The position numbers and the translations under genes are program-made. Below, piece by piece: positions 52,987 to 64,000 of a DNA stretch of 64,000 nt. Origin of the DNA: Dendrophyllia cribrosa (Eukaryota > Cnidaria > Anthozoa > Scleractinia > Dendrophylliidae); contig JAJLRJ010000007.1 in NCBI GenBank assembly GCA_024195265.1, positions 11,366,828 through 11,430,827 of the forward strand, in the 5' to 3' direction. The notes beneath the pieces were generated by a model. It worked only from the letters and a program-made list of their open reading frames with translations, was not told where the DNA came from and did no database searches. Position 1 is the stretch's first letter; each line of letters starts with the position of its first letter.

Positions 52987-54330
52987 ATGGAACAACCACC
53001 AGCTTATCCTGGTCCCCCAGCAAATGAAACGAAACAGCTTCCTCCCGCATATCAACAACAACAGCCCGGTTATCAGGCTACGGTGATACATCAACAGCCG
53101 ACTCACGTCTTTGTTGGAGGGCTGAGGTTTCTTGAGAATCCTACAGCGATGACATGTCCTTATTGCCAAGCTAGTATTGTTACAGGCACTGAGTATATAG
53201 CCGGTACCTTGACGTGGATCTCTTGTGGAGGTGTAGCTCTAATGGGGTAAGCTTTTTGAGACAGATTTTCGCGAATTGCCATGTTGCGAAAATTGAAAAC
53301 AAATAACACCGCATATAATGCATGCGCATGCATGACTGAATGTACGTGATGTACTGCTTCTTCCATTTCAATGTTTCTTTTCTTTTCATAAACTTTAAAG
53401 GTTAGTTCAATGAATATTAACGACTCGAAGTTCGAATTAATCTTTAATTGTATTAATTGTCTGTAGTTAATACAGAGAAATCAGGGAAATTATAATTCCA
53501 CCGATCAGTGGGTTAGAAATTATGTAAATAAAAATTATGCATTTGTACATGCTTCGCGTGACAAGTTGAACGTTGAATATTCTATAAATAGCTACTCGTT
53601 AGAATTAACAGATAAAGAACGGATTTTCTTCTTCGTTTTAATAAACTAAATTTTAACACTGTAAATAAAGCTAACTTTTTAGTGAAAAAAAGATAACGCG
53701 GAAAACGGAGGTTTGCATTGTTAGTTACGCAACATTTAGGTTGCCCGAGTTGAGTGGTCGCCTAAGGAATTAATATCAGCTTCTGACAGCAACCGATACA
53801 ATTTTACATACATTTTATTTATTCAAATGTTCCAACATAGAAGTTCTTAACAAAAAAAATGGGATAGCTGTAATAAACCTCTTTAGCTTGTATGTTTTGT
53901 TCTCCCAATGTAGGTCATGTGATGTTCTCAAAGGAATTTGTCCTTTGTCTTTTCATAAATTATGCATACATATGCACGCGAAGAAAACAAAAAATTAAAA
54001 GAAGCAGTTCTCTAGGGTAACATCACATGATCTTCATTGGGAAAACAAAACATACAAGCTTAAGAGGTCTATAAGACACCCACTTGGCTGCGCACCAATT
54101 ATCTGCAGATGACCAATCACAATCGAGAATTTCGTTATTGATACAATTATGCGAAATAATTATGGTAATTATGTAAATTAATTATGGTAATTATGTGATC
54201 TATTTTTTTCTCTATCCACAGAGGGTGGCTTGGGTGTTGTTTGATCCCTTTCTGTATGGACTCACTCAAGGATGTTGTCCACAGCTGTCCAAACTGCCAA
54301 AAACAAGTTGGTGTTTTTCGCCGAGTGTAA
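52987..54330 (+). CDS. LITAF/CDIP1-like membrane protein, gene 2 (two exons)
   Basis: Exons 52987-53246 and 54222-54330; 122 residues. Starts MEQPPAYPGPP (PPAY, WW ligand), then Gln/Pro-rich, then the LITAF domain with CPYC, the hydrophobic [14 protein letters not shown] and CPNC, ending VFRRV. The second exon is 109 nt in both paralogues and the splice phase is the same, so the pair arose by tandem duplication. The N-terminal half is much less conserved than the domain. Confidence 0.9.
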
Positions 54331-54365
54331 CAGAACACTGAAAACATTTTAGGACAAGTCACTCA

Positions 54366-54515
54366 CAGGGGCGTAGCTACCTGTACGCACGTGCGTACCT
54401 GAAAAAGTGGGAAAAAAAAAAGAAAGATTTGGGACTTGAGGGTGGGAGGAGATAGGGGGAGTGTTTGAAAACAGTGATCGTGCGTACCTCTGAAAAAGTC
54501 CTAACTACGCCCCTG
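54366..54515. mobile_element. CAGGGGCG MITE, 150 bp, 5-bp duplication
   Basis: Ends CAGGGGCGTAGCTA and TAACTACGCCCCTG; ACTCA flanks both sides (54361-54365, 54516-54520). Lies just after the stop of LITAF gene 2, probably in its 3' untranslated region. Confidence 0.7.
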
Positions 54516-54520
54516 ACTCA

Positions 54521-56566
54521 TTTATGTTTAATGCACTTTTGTAACTGAAGATGTAGTGATTTCCATGTACAATTTGTTTTTACAATCATTCATTCTTAGT
54601 TATTTGATGAGTAATGACAAGTCAAAAACATTTGGAAACATTGTATAAAGTAGTAACCAAGTCAGATAATGTAAAAAGTTTTTAGTGGTGTTGAGTCATT
54701 TATGAATTTAAAAAAAGCTCAAAGCTTATGCTGTTTTTATTACCCTAAGCAAAAGATGGCTGTTTTTTTTTTTTTTTTTAAATCTTAGAAACATCTATAT
54801 TCAAGTGTTATAATCCAGCCAAGTTTACAGACTAAGGGAATAGAAATTCAGAGCAAGTTGATGTCTGTATTCACTCAAGCTTATAGTGTAAATGCCCACT
54901 GCAGTTATTTTTTTATATAAATCATTTCGTTATAAAGCAGCTGCTTACAGTACTTTGTACCTGTTAATGTTGGTGGGTTCCCAAGACAAGGGGCGATGTA
55001 GCAGCTCTCGTAAGGTCTCACAACAATGGACCCTAGCCCTAAAAACAATAGCAGCTATGTTTTACAAGAACAATGAAAATAGAGGTTTCTGAGAGCTGCT
55101 ACACCACCGAAGACGTGATTTTTTTTTCTAGAACCCAATAATTTCAACATTATGTCAATAAAATTAACAGTTCTGAAAAAGCCTACACAAGATATGTTTC
55201 TCAGCAATGAGTCCCATTGGGTTTAAACCAGGCCCCCCAAAAAGTCCAATGTCCCAGAATGTAACACCAAAAAGTCCCCTTCTTTCTCTTCATGGAAAAT
55301 AAAGTACAATAAAACAGCGAGTTTAAACTTGTAAATGAAATTCATACAATAATTTGTTTGACATAATCAAGAACCCCAAATCTCCAGAATTGCTAATTTC
55401 AAAACCATCAAAACCAAAATGTATTTTTAACCTCCCTGTCACAAACATACCCGAGTACCCCTACCACCCCCCCCCCCCCCCCCCACCCCCAACAGAAAAT
55501 ACAAAGCAAGGGCATTTAGTCCGCCCCCAGCCCCCCATACTCGGAGAACCAGAGACAGATAGTCAGGGTAAACAGGAGATAAAGTGGGCAAAATCGGTGC
55601 AAGCCAAAGTTTCGCCTATTCAATTCTTTTGCGCTCACCTGCACTTTTGCCCGATTATCTTCCCCTGGATCTCTAACTATTATGCTTGTCTTACCACCTT
55701 CCTCCTTGTGGACAGAAAAAAGTCGCGGGACAAACAAAGAGTGTTAATAACAAACACAACACTACCAACTGTAACATGTTTATTTTTTTATCATGATTTA
55801 CGTGAACTACAAAAAAAAAAACATCCTACAGGAATTAAATGAACCACATATAACTTAAAAAGCTGAAGTAAAATAAAACAAAAAAAAATGGAACAAAACA
55901 CAATCTCTAGCAGTAAACTGTTTCAGTGTTAGTTCCCTATTAATGCTTGATAAAGCTTTAGTAAAATTATAATACACAAGACAAAACTCAACCAGGTAAA
56001 AATTACATAACACTTAAATTTGAATAGTTTAAATTAAAAACTGGAAAAACAGAATAAATAACCTCTATGGCAGTGTTAATTATTTGGTGACAAATTCTTG
56101 AAGCAATTAAAAAATCTATGTGGACTTCTTTGAACTCAAAATGCCACCAATATTATATAAGAGTTTGAAAACAGGAGGGAAACGGCAAAAGAGAACCCAT
56201 TTAGTGCACCTGATTGACATGCACACACAATGCAGGTGTCCAACAACAGCAATCCAGTTACGAAAAATTGTAATCGGACAGCTGTGCCAATTTTGAAAGA
56301 CAAGCATGTAGATGACCAAATCACAATCTTGAATTTTGTTTTTGATACAATTAACACTCCATTAAAGCATCTATAGCACCAGATGGTTGAAGTTTATCAA
56401 TGCAATATTTATTTCTGAAGTTTCTACAAAAAAGTATCCAAACAACTGGTACCTTGTTCACAGGTTTCTCGTTTTAATCCTCTAATGAATATTGAAGGCA
56501 AATTTTCCTTTCCTTTCAATAGGCAAAACATGCTTATAATAATAATTTTTCCGAAAAAACAAGCTA
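54521..56566. other. Intergenic DNA, no gene seen
   Basis: Contains a repeat copy at 54990-55105 (ends GTAGCAGCTCTC / GAGAGCTGCTAC) and a C-run at 55467-55484. No exon is supported. Confidence 0.45.
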
Positions 56567-56574
56567 CATGGATG

Positions 56575-57501
56575 GGTAAAAGTGAAGAAGAGCTCACCTC
56601 CACCGACTGTCGGCCAACTGTCGGCCGACAGATAACCAACAGTTTACCGACAGGTTACCAACAGTTTACCGACAGGTTACCGACAGTCGGCCAGAGAAAA
56701 AATACTTGACTGAAACCTACGACAAAACCCTCAGGAAAATAAATTAAAAGCAACAAAGTCTTTCCAAAAACTTACTGAAAGCGTAGAAAGCTTACCGTAA
56801 ACACAGAAGTTCAAATTTTGAAAAAGAAAGGTACGACGTATAACCCCGAGTTTTGAAGTTCAAATTTTGAACGTAAGTCAGAGAATAGGCTCTACGAAAT
56901 GTTAGCTAGATAGCTTTGCTTGTATCCATCGAATCATCCTGTATCGAAAAAAAATACACTTTTGATTGCCCTGGATTGCAGCTAAGTTCGTTGAGTCTTG
57001 GTAACCGTGCAAATTTTTTGAGCACATGGTTTTATTTAGCCTGGTTACAAAGGTTAACCAAGATGGCCGCTTGTTTACAGAGTCGATATCGCATATCGTG
57101 CGGACGGGGCAACAATCGTGGAACGAGAAAGAAAGTCTCGATGGGAATTATGCTTAAGAAACTAGAAGGGTATGCGTTTAAGATTTATTTATATTAGGTA
57201 AATCGCGAAGTATTCATTACAATTTCAACCGACAGTCTACCGACAACTTACCGACAGATTACCAACAGTCGGCCGACATGTTACCAACAGTCGGCCGTTT
57301 GTCGGCCGACAAATGGTGACCACTATGGAAAAAACTGTCGGCCGACAGTCGATCAACAGTCGGCCGACTGTTGGCCAACTGTCGGCCGACTGTCGGCCAA
57401 CTGTTGGCCGACTGTTGATCGACTGTCGACCGATTGTCGGCCAACAGTCGGCCGACAGTTGGCCGACAGTCGGTGGAGGTGAGTTGTTCTTCACTTTTAC
57501 C
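56575..57501. mobile_element. 927-bp non-autonomous transposon with 8-bp target duplication and palindromic subterminal arrays
   Basis: CATGGATG flanks both sides (56567-56574 and 57502-57509). Ends GGTAAAAGTGAAGAA and TTCTTCACTTTTACC, with inverted similarity for about 50 bp. Inside each end are many variants of GTCGGCCGACAGT and TTACCGACAG, about 110 bp on the left and 250 bp on the right. Eight-base duplications are typical of hAT and P-like elements. No transposase is present. A 6-bp duplication with GGGTAAAAG ends is the alternative reading. Confidence 0.75.
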
Positions 57502-57881
57502 CATGGATGAAGAAATAGGTAAAGATAAGATCGGGACATTTGTTGCAGGGAAATTAAATTATCTTAAAATTTCTGTAACCAATAAAAGTGAGATCATAAA
57601 TAAGAAAATTTAATTGATTTTCTTCTTTGAACATCTCTCCTGAAATTTGCTTAAATACTCTACACATAAACTCTAATGTGCATTTTACATAGCTAGGTTT
57701 AAAATAATAAACGTTTTGTTACTAAAAAGCTAAGGAAACCACTCTATACTATGAATATTTACAATACTTATCAACTTAGTCTAGTCTTTGTTCATTACAA
57801 TAAGAAGCCTGCACATGAAGGTTTTTGATAAAATTCAGGGTGAGTGTTCATTTTTCTCATGATACAAGTCGAATAAGCATA

Positions 57882-58408
57882 TAGAGCGTTTTCACTGACG
57901 TCATATCAAAATTCAGAAGCCGTTTTCGATTCCAAAATGTTTTTGGAATTGTAGAGAGTGTAAAACTACTCTTCTGAGTCAAATTTTGAAGCGCAAGGGC
58001 ATTTAGTTCAAGAGTTATAGGCGAACAAGTATAGACATCTTTAATAAGAAATGTATGGAGCGGCCATCTTGGTGTACCACTTTGGTACACCAACATGGCG
58101 GCCAAAAATTCAAAGCCTTAATTACACCAAAAATCGCATCACAAAATATTGTATTCACTATAAGTGCCATTAAATCGGCTCATAAGCATCTATAATTGAA
58201 AAATAACTTTCAACTGGCTCAATTTTGTTGATTTTCACGGCTTACTTGAAATAGCGTGATGGATTGCGTGACACATTTAAAACCTTTATAAATTGGAAGC
58301 AAAACATTGTTAAAACCTGAAACTTTTTGCGAAAGATTATAACACTGGTATCCATATACCATGTTAGATTTTTGAATTTTTATGACGTCATGTGAAAACG
58401 CTCTATAG
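57882..58408. mobile_element. TA-flanked MITE with TAGAGCGTTTTCAC ends
   Basis: Left TAGAGCGTTTTCACTGACGTCA and right TGACGTCATGTGAAAACGCTCTA, with TA on each outer side. The centre is palindromic with two GGCCATCTTGG/CAACATGGCGGCC halves. Confidence 0.65.
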
Positions 58409-58860
58409 TGCAGTTTATTTATAATTTGTGTAAAGCTGCTGTTCTTAGAATTAGACAAATACAAAATACTGGTTATTTCACAACATTGTTTGCAGAAGTA
58501 CTGTATCTAGAAGGAATCATCACTACAAATAATACAAAAAAAACTCCAAAGGAAAATCAAACATAAGGGAATGCTAAAAAACTTCCTCCAAATATTATGA
58601 TTAACTAACATCCCTTTCATTGATAGCATTACCAGTACCATAAATAAATAACTTCCCAATTATTATTAATTTGTTTACAATCATTAGTTTCAACATCTAA
58701 GACTATGCTATTGAAGTACTTTGCATTTACGACTGAACACAACCCTACAGAACTGTTAAACAGCTTTTTACTTCAATTTAAAAATTGTTCCATAAATATG
58801 TTTCTACAAACTATATTTTTTTTATTCTCTTAGCATTGCATGACTTTTCAAATAACAATT

Positions 58861-61800
58861 TTACTTTTTTGGTGAACAAAATATCTCCACATCATCCAAA
58901 GGATTGCTTTTCTTTTGCATTCTTTGTCTAGCTGTCCGTTTTGCCGCAGCCAATCTCTGTCTTGCTTTAGCTCTCTGTTCTGCCTCAGTAGCTTTTACTT
59001 CTTCTCTTGATTTTTGCCGTCTTATTGAGCCTTTCCCCAGTGACGACTGCCTTGAAAGCGATGACTGGCGTGTTAATGATGACCTCTTTGCAGAATCAGT
59101 CTGTACAAATTATAATGTATATTAAGTTATTATGGGAAGTCATACTCCATATTACAATGTAGATTATGTATACTTCAATTGATTCTGTGTAGAGACCAAA
59201 ATTCATCTAAACTGGACTCCTTTTAAACTATAAAAACCACTGATCAGTGGAATGGAATTTAAATTGATGTTGCTTTTCCAAGGAATCATGTTTGTGGTCA
59301 ACATGCATGGCTGAGTTAAAAATGCGTATCAAATCCCAAATTTAATTGTACAATATTGAAAAACAAGTGGTACCATGCAAAAGTACTGGCAAATAGGTTT
59401 AAAATGAATAGTCACACCATAGAATTTTGTCCATTTAAAAGTTAGAACTAAATAATAAATCAATAACTATATTTAGAGAGGAAAGCCACATCAGCCGTAG
59501 CTGGTTTTCATGCAGGTCCTCTTTCCAGATCGAATTGGAATTTAGAATGTTGGTTTTTGAGGAGAAGGGAAAATCGGAGTACCCGGAGAAAAACCACTTG
59601 GAGCAAGGAGAGAACCAGCCACATATGACGCCGGGACCGAGGATCGAACCCGGGCCATATTGGAAGTAGACGAGTGCTCTCGCCACTAAACCACCCCTGC
59701 TCCCCAACTACACTACATGTCTCCAAAATTGACTCTGGGAATGAAAGGATTAAAAACCTACACTAAAAAATGCAAGATATATACCTCATCTGTGGGGGGC
59801 TGTGTTTGTATCCAACCATTCTTACGTAATTCGTCTATGTTGGTAAACATGTTATTCACATCATCAACCTATAAGATTATGAAAATAAGACAATTTTAAC
59901 TCTAGCTTAAAGTGTATATGACAGTGATTTTTTTTTGATGCTTGATCGAATCTACATGATGTTCTGATAAGAAAATGGAAAACAATTTTCGATATCGATT
60001 TTCCTTCTCCGCGTTTTGTCCGTCTAAAAACATGAAATTTCACTTCCGATGTGTTACAAAACCGCGCAAGAAGAAAGACTGGAAATAGTCCGCTGTGACG
60101 TCAATACAAGAATGCCAGTGTCGCGATTTCTCAGTTCCACCATTTTTTGGCGCGTGTTGCTACAACCATAGACAACACACCTTAATAGAACCATGTTTCT
60201 TCCTTAGGGCGCATCAAAAAATGTGAGGAACTGAGAAACCTTGACACCGGCATTCCTGTATTGACGTCACAGCAGACTATTTCCAGTCTTTCTTCTTGCG
60301 TGGTTTTGTAACACACCGGAAGTGAAATTTCACATCGATATCGAAAAAAATTTTTCCATTTACTTATCAGAACATCATGTAGATTCGATCAAGCAAATAA
60401 AAAAATCACTGTCATATACACTTCAAAGCAAAAACACTTCAAACATGTACAATGTAAAATTTCAAGAGATATTAAATTGATGTTAGTAGAAATTCAAGGG
60501 ATATTCAATTGGCGACAGTATATATAATATTATTATACAGGAAAAAATAGACTAAAAACATAGTATCTGGGTAACCCTGCTGACACATGAAATTCAAGCA
60601 ATATTTTGCTCTTAATTGTGAATCATTTTGCGAATCATTTTGTGAACCATTTTGGAAGGCCTTTCATAATCCTCAGTAAGTTGTTATTCTGGAATGAGGC
60701 CAATCAAACACATTGTCAGATTAATTTAGGTATTATTTATCATAATGTTGAATGGAACTTTCTTTAACAGTTGGTATTTTGTACCATGTGTTACTCTCCA
60801 ATCTTTTCTTGCCGTAACAAGAAACCCTCAGTTTCTGTTTTTCAGGGGTCGAATGTTTGACGCCAATGTGCTTGGTAAGAGATCTAGAGTACACAATCCT
60901 TTCTCCTGATGAAGATACAGTGGAAGCTCCTGTAATCGGACACAATCGGGAAGCCAAAAAAAAATAGACTGTCCAAAACTGGAGCTGGCCATTTATTTAC
61001 AGAAAGGATTCTTGTTACAGGAGAATTCAAACAGGGTTTTATCAAGGCAGCTGTCAGTAGAGATGTCTGCATATATGAGAGTGACTGTCCACTCAACGAG
61101 CTTTGACTGTTCTTATTTCTGACTACTTTAGGGGATGGGGCTGGTATTTCTTTTGAATTTCAGGGTTTTCTCCTTCAAAGCCTTCACACATAAATATGGA
61201 ATTTGCAAATTTCCTCAAATTCAACAAGTGGCGGATACCTGGATCATGACCATGTCCCAGAATCCAGCGAGGTCTCCATTGGTTGGTCTTCTACTATTAG
61301 TCTCACCAATACCCTGTAAACAAAATTACAACTTCCAGTAAGCTACATGTAGTCACAGTAAATCCATACACACTAGGAACTTTTTAATGCAGTTTGTTAC
61401 AGCAAAACTGATGTCCAACAAAATTGGAAAGCAGATTTTGCTAACATCTCATATGCCTGTTTCCCAGGGAAGGGGAGGGGGGTTACTCTGTACAATAACA
61501 TGTTTGGGTGGGGGTGTGCCGCTGAACTGAAACCCTTACCCTACACCAGACCATGTTCAGCTACATTTTAAAGTGCCCCTGTGATCAAATTTTTGATTTT
61601 CATTTTTTTACATTTCCGTGTACAATTAGACTTTCTTACTCATCTTGCCAAATTTCAATTCATTACGAACATCAGAGGTCATTTTATTTTATCATTTATT
61701 TCCGAGAATTTACGGCCGCCATTAATCAACCTTGTTCCAAGGCTTGGTTGCGAATGGGAGAAAGTGACGTCAAAAACTCAAACATACCTCACGGGTTGAA

Positions 61801-62604
61801 ATTATAATAACAATAAGTATTGAAAATCACGCGAAAAGCAACAATAACTTTGGACTTGTTCTTCGTGCAATTTTCTATGCTGATTGTTATTATAATTTCA
61901 GCCTGTGAGGTATGTTTGAGTCTTTGACGTCACTTTCTCCCATTCGCAACCAAACCTTGGAACAAAGTTGATTAATGGCTGCCGTAAATTCTCGGAAATA
62001 AATGTTAAAATAAAATGATTTCTGATGTTCGTAATGGATTGAAATTTGGCAAGATAAGTAAGAAAGTCTAATAGTACACGAAAATGTAAAAAAATGAAAA
62101 TCAAAAATTTGATCATAGGGGCACTTTAAAACTCTATTCTAGACTAGAAACCAAACATCCCTACCCTATCCCAGACTTTCTATTTCCCAATAACTCTATC
62201 TTCATACCACGGAACAATTTCCCAGTAAATGATACTCTACTCTAGACCAAAACTCTCTGAATTCTATACCCTATCCCAGACTAAACTGCTTGAAAACCAT
62301 ACCCTGCACAGCAGCACATACCCATATAGCTTATACATGTATATATATGAGAGTACCCCCCTCCCCCACAGGGCCAGATCTATATCAGGATTGCATTGTT
62401 TCAGTAAATATCTATCACCCCCCCCCCCCCCCCCCCCACCCCGCTCATGCCCACAGAAGGTTTTGGCTTGAGCCTTCAACCCTATGGGGATTCCAATTTT
62501 TTACACACTCACCAAGTTTGTATCACAAAGTCCTCTGAATTGTTTAAATTTTTTATTCACCAAGAGCATGGCCTTGCCATTGGCTGCCCTGATTTTCCCA
62601 CAAG
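58861..62604 (-). CDS. DLGAP/GKAP-family protein, C-terminal exons (partial)
   Basis: Exons 62604-62513, 61313-61239, 59868-59785, 59100-58861; phases agree and the stop is at 58861. The first encodes KIRAANGKAMLLVNKKFKQF and RGLCD; the second SRRPTNGDLAGFWDMVMIQ; the third VDDVNNMFTNIDELRKNGW. Together this is the GKAP domain order (..LL..KFKQF.GL, ..DL.GFWDMV..Q, ..V...F..L..L..N.W) of disks-large-associated proteins, which scaffold PSD-95 partners at synapses or, as DLGAP5/HURP, stabilise kinetochore microtubules. The last exon is basic with coiled-coil character (EAEQRAKARQRLAAAKRTAR). It lacks an obvious PDZ-binding end. Which DLGAP paralogue it is cannot be told; upstream exons lie beyond 62604 or outside the window. 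Confidence 0.82.
59325..59455 (-). repeat. Dispersed repeat, 'ATCCTATGGTGTGA' family, copy 4
   Basis: Inverted copy carrying AAGTGGTACCATGCAAAAGT and TCACACCATAGAATTTTG. Confidence 0.5.
59477..59705 (-). mobile_element. tRNA-derived SINE
   Basis: On the minus strand the head reads GGGGTGGTTTAGTGGCGAGAGC (box A-like), then GGGTTCGATCC (box B). These are the internal pol III promoter boxes of tRNA-related SINEs. A body with CTCCGGGTACTCCGATTTTC follows. It lies in a DLGAP-gene intron. It does not fold as a real tRNA gene. Confidence 0.65.
59911..60422. mobile_element. TTAA-type palindromic MITE 2 (512 bp)
   Basis: TTAA at 59907-59910, TCAA (one mismatch) at 60423-60426. The arms are about 240 bp, starting AGTGTATATGACAGTGATTTTTTT, nearly a full fold-back. 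Confidence 0.7.
61572..62125. mobile_element. TTAA-type palindromic MITE 3 (554 bp)
   Basis: TTAA at 61568-61571 and 62126-62129; ends AGTGCCCCTGTGATCAAAT and ATTTGATCATAGGGGCACT. The arms are about 230 bp; frames in the two arms are mirror shadows, not genes. Confidence 0.75.
62133..62360 (+). repeat. Dispersed repeat shared with 40232-40450
   Basis: Same block order as 40232-40450; begins directly after MITE 3 and is followed by a C-run (62418-62437). Confidence 0.6.
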
Positions 62605-64000
62605 CTGCAAGAGATAATTAAAAACAAAGAAGACACAAGTTACATTCCATTGTAAATTTCTGAAAATAAACTTTTATGAATGCTTAGAGCGATATTTATA
62701 TTACCTTGACGGCTTTTGGCCGGTTCAGCAAACACACAGAGCAAAGGGATTGCGCAAGCTAAAAAGTAGCTATTCCCTTTTCAGCATTCTGATAGGTCAA
62801 TCAAACAAGCGTCTTTTCATATTAGGGACATTGTTTGGCAGGAAAACGAACAAAGCTGGTATTAATCCTTTCAACTACTGGTACATTAAACAAATCGCTC
62901 AGGGAAACCGTTTTTCAAGGTCATACAAAAATTGCTCTATTAAAAAAGATGGCTGTCTGTTTACAAACACTTTAATTTGTTGACTTTGAATAGAAAATAA
63001 TATTTGACACTGAACTTTGAGCCTCTTTATATGAGTATCTAAGACTGTTTTCTTACAAATCATCAATATTTTTATTTCAATTACTGTATATGCCTTCCAG
63101 TGTTCTTACTCAACTATTTCTTACTTTTTTTAACAATCATTATCAAGAAACAAGATGATGATGGAACATTTAACTGATCACAGATAATTACAATCCTATT
63201 TTCCTGTTGTGATAACTTTTTCTAGCCACCATCATTAATTTAGTAAGTCAGTACTTCATTCCCTGAGATTGTTGATTTATAAATAGCACACATATCCATT
63301 TTGATTTTGTCGCAAACACCCACAGAGTGGCTCAACTTTGGTGCTTGCACTATCACTGACAACTAACAGTATATAAATACACTATTTAAAATATAAATAG
63401 ACCTAAGAAGAATTTATAAATTAAACCAGTCTCAGTAATATTTAGAAGGCACAATGGCTGTACATGCCACTTTACATGAATAAAGAGGGTGTGGGTGCTT
63501 GAGATATTGTGTATAGGTGCAACTCTTTTGAGTGAATGTACAATCTTGGAACTGCATTCAAGTGTCTGCTTGGGAGGGGTGTCCGCTTATAAGAGGTTAA
63601 AAATATTGTGTGTATGTGGATTGGGTCACAACAAAGTACCCACTTAGGAGTGGTGTCTCGGTTGGCGGAAATTCAACTATAAATGAACAAACTCTAATAA
63701 CAGACAAGAAAGCATTAAATATTTGATCTACTGGTTCATTGAAAGTTCTATAATTGTTTGTAACTAAATGTCAGGCCAACAAGTTGGGGTTAAAAAATAC
63801 CTGAATTCTTAAATAATGTGTGGTACATTTTTAAGAATGAATCACGCACACTAGTATTTTAAATTAAAATCATATCAGGAACTTCTGAATGTAAGTCACA
63901 CATAATAGATTTCATATTTATTTACCATATTTGTATTTATTTTAATTTTAATAGCTATCCAGACCCATTAATATTGAATAATATTGCAATATTAAAACAG
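62605..64000. other. Upstream intron or flank of the DLGAP gene, no exon recognised
   Basis: No frame with splice signals and GKAP-type or other protein character was found. 63560-63680 holds a decayed GTGTCCGCTTATAAG-type repeat. Confidence 0.45.

Noticed and set aside
59600..59700. True tRNA gene on the minus strand
   Set aside because: It has pol III boxes but no acceptor-stem pairing, and it continues into a SINE body.
60733..60957. Minus-strand frame SLTKHIGVKHSTPEKQ... as an alternative last exon of the DLGAP gene
   Set aside because: The nearby acceptor does not give the right phase from the preceding exon. It abuts a decayed repeat.
61553..62116. Similar frames on both strands (61581-61799 and 61898-62116)
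   Set aside because: They are the two arms of palindromic MITE 3 read in mirror image.
1..64000. CRISPR array or bacterial operon features
   Set aside because: No regular spacer array, ribosome binding sites or operon layout; the window is animal nuclear DNA.

Overview
This is nuclear DNA from an animal, most likely a cnidarian and possibly a stony coral. That placement is an inference from the intron-split animal genes, the AT-rich non-coding DNA and the style of the repeats; no marker gene proves it. Five recognisable host loci are present: the 5' exon of an extended-SDR epimerase/dehydratase gene (1-680, minus, cut by the window edge); a complete seven-exon KANSL1 gene of the NSL histone-acetyltransferase complex (6452-17618, minus); a complete POFUT2 protein O-fucosyltransferase gene (42340-46461, minus) with a tandemly duplicated exon; two tandem two-exon LITAF-like genes (47088-48835 and 52987-54330, plus); and the last four visible exons of a DLGAP/GKAP-family gene (58861-62604, minus). 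Splice phases were followed across every junction given.

The centre of the window (22962-39434, 16473 bp) is one integrated Polinton/Maverick (adintovirus-like) DNA virus element. It has long terminal inverted repeats (about 1.55 kb left, 1.75 kb right) and a 6-bp direct repeat GCTAGC at both edges. Its genes are intact: GRF-zinc-finger protein, retroviral-type integrase with a chromodomain-like tail, a two-module structural protein, a double-jelly-roll-type major capsid protein, an adenain-like cysteine protease, an FtsK/HerA-type packaging ATPase, and a run of small very basic virion-type proteins. Nearly all are on the minus strand, in compact blocks each headed by a TATA box. One gene (35530-36066) runs the other way from a bidirectional promoter. 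Near-identical TIRs and open frames suggest a recent insertion. The protein-primed family B DNA polymerase that normally defines Polintons is absent, and no other recognisable polymerase, helicase or primase takes its place.

The Polinton sits inside an older small transposon with CAGGGGCG ends (22834-22961 plus 39435-39495). The rest of the window is introns and intergenic DNA full of relics: a Penelope-like retroelement 3' end with GIY-YIG domain and a hammerhead-like RNA core (about 2640-3735), a second scrap of the same family (45225-45318), three TTAA-flanked palindromic MITEs, a 927-bp element with an 8-bp target duplication and dense GTCGGCCGACAGT palindromes (56575-57501), a THAP-carrying element (12074-12909), a tRNA-derived SINE and many C/G homopolymer tracts.

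Most interesting points: the Polinton with no polymerase gene; a module (Gly/Ala-rich hydrophobic segment followed by a Lys run) shared by three adjacent virion-type genes; outward-reading transcription units inside both TIRs; and a pair of 67-nt POFUT2 exons that sequence logic forces to be mutually exclusive.
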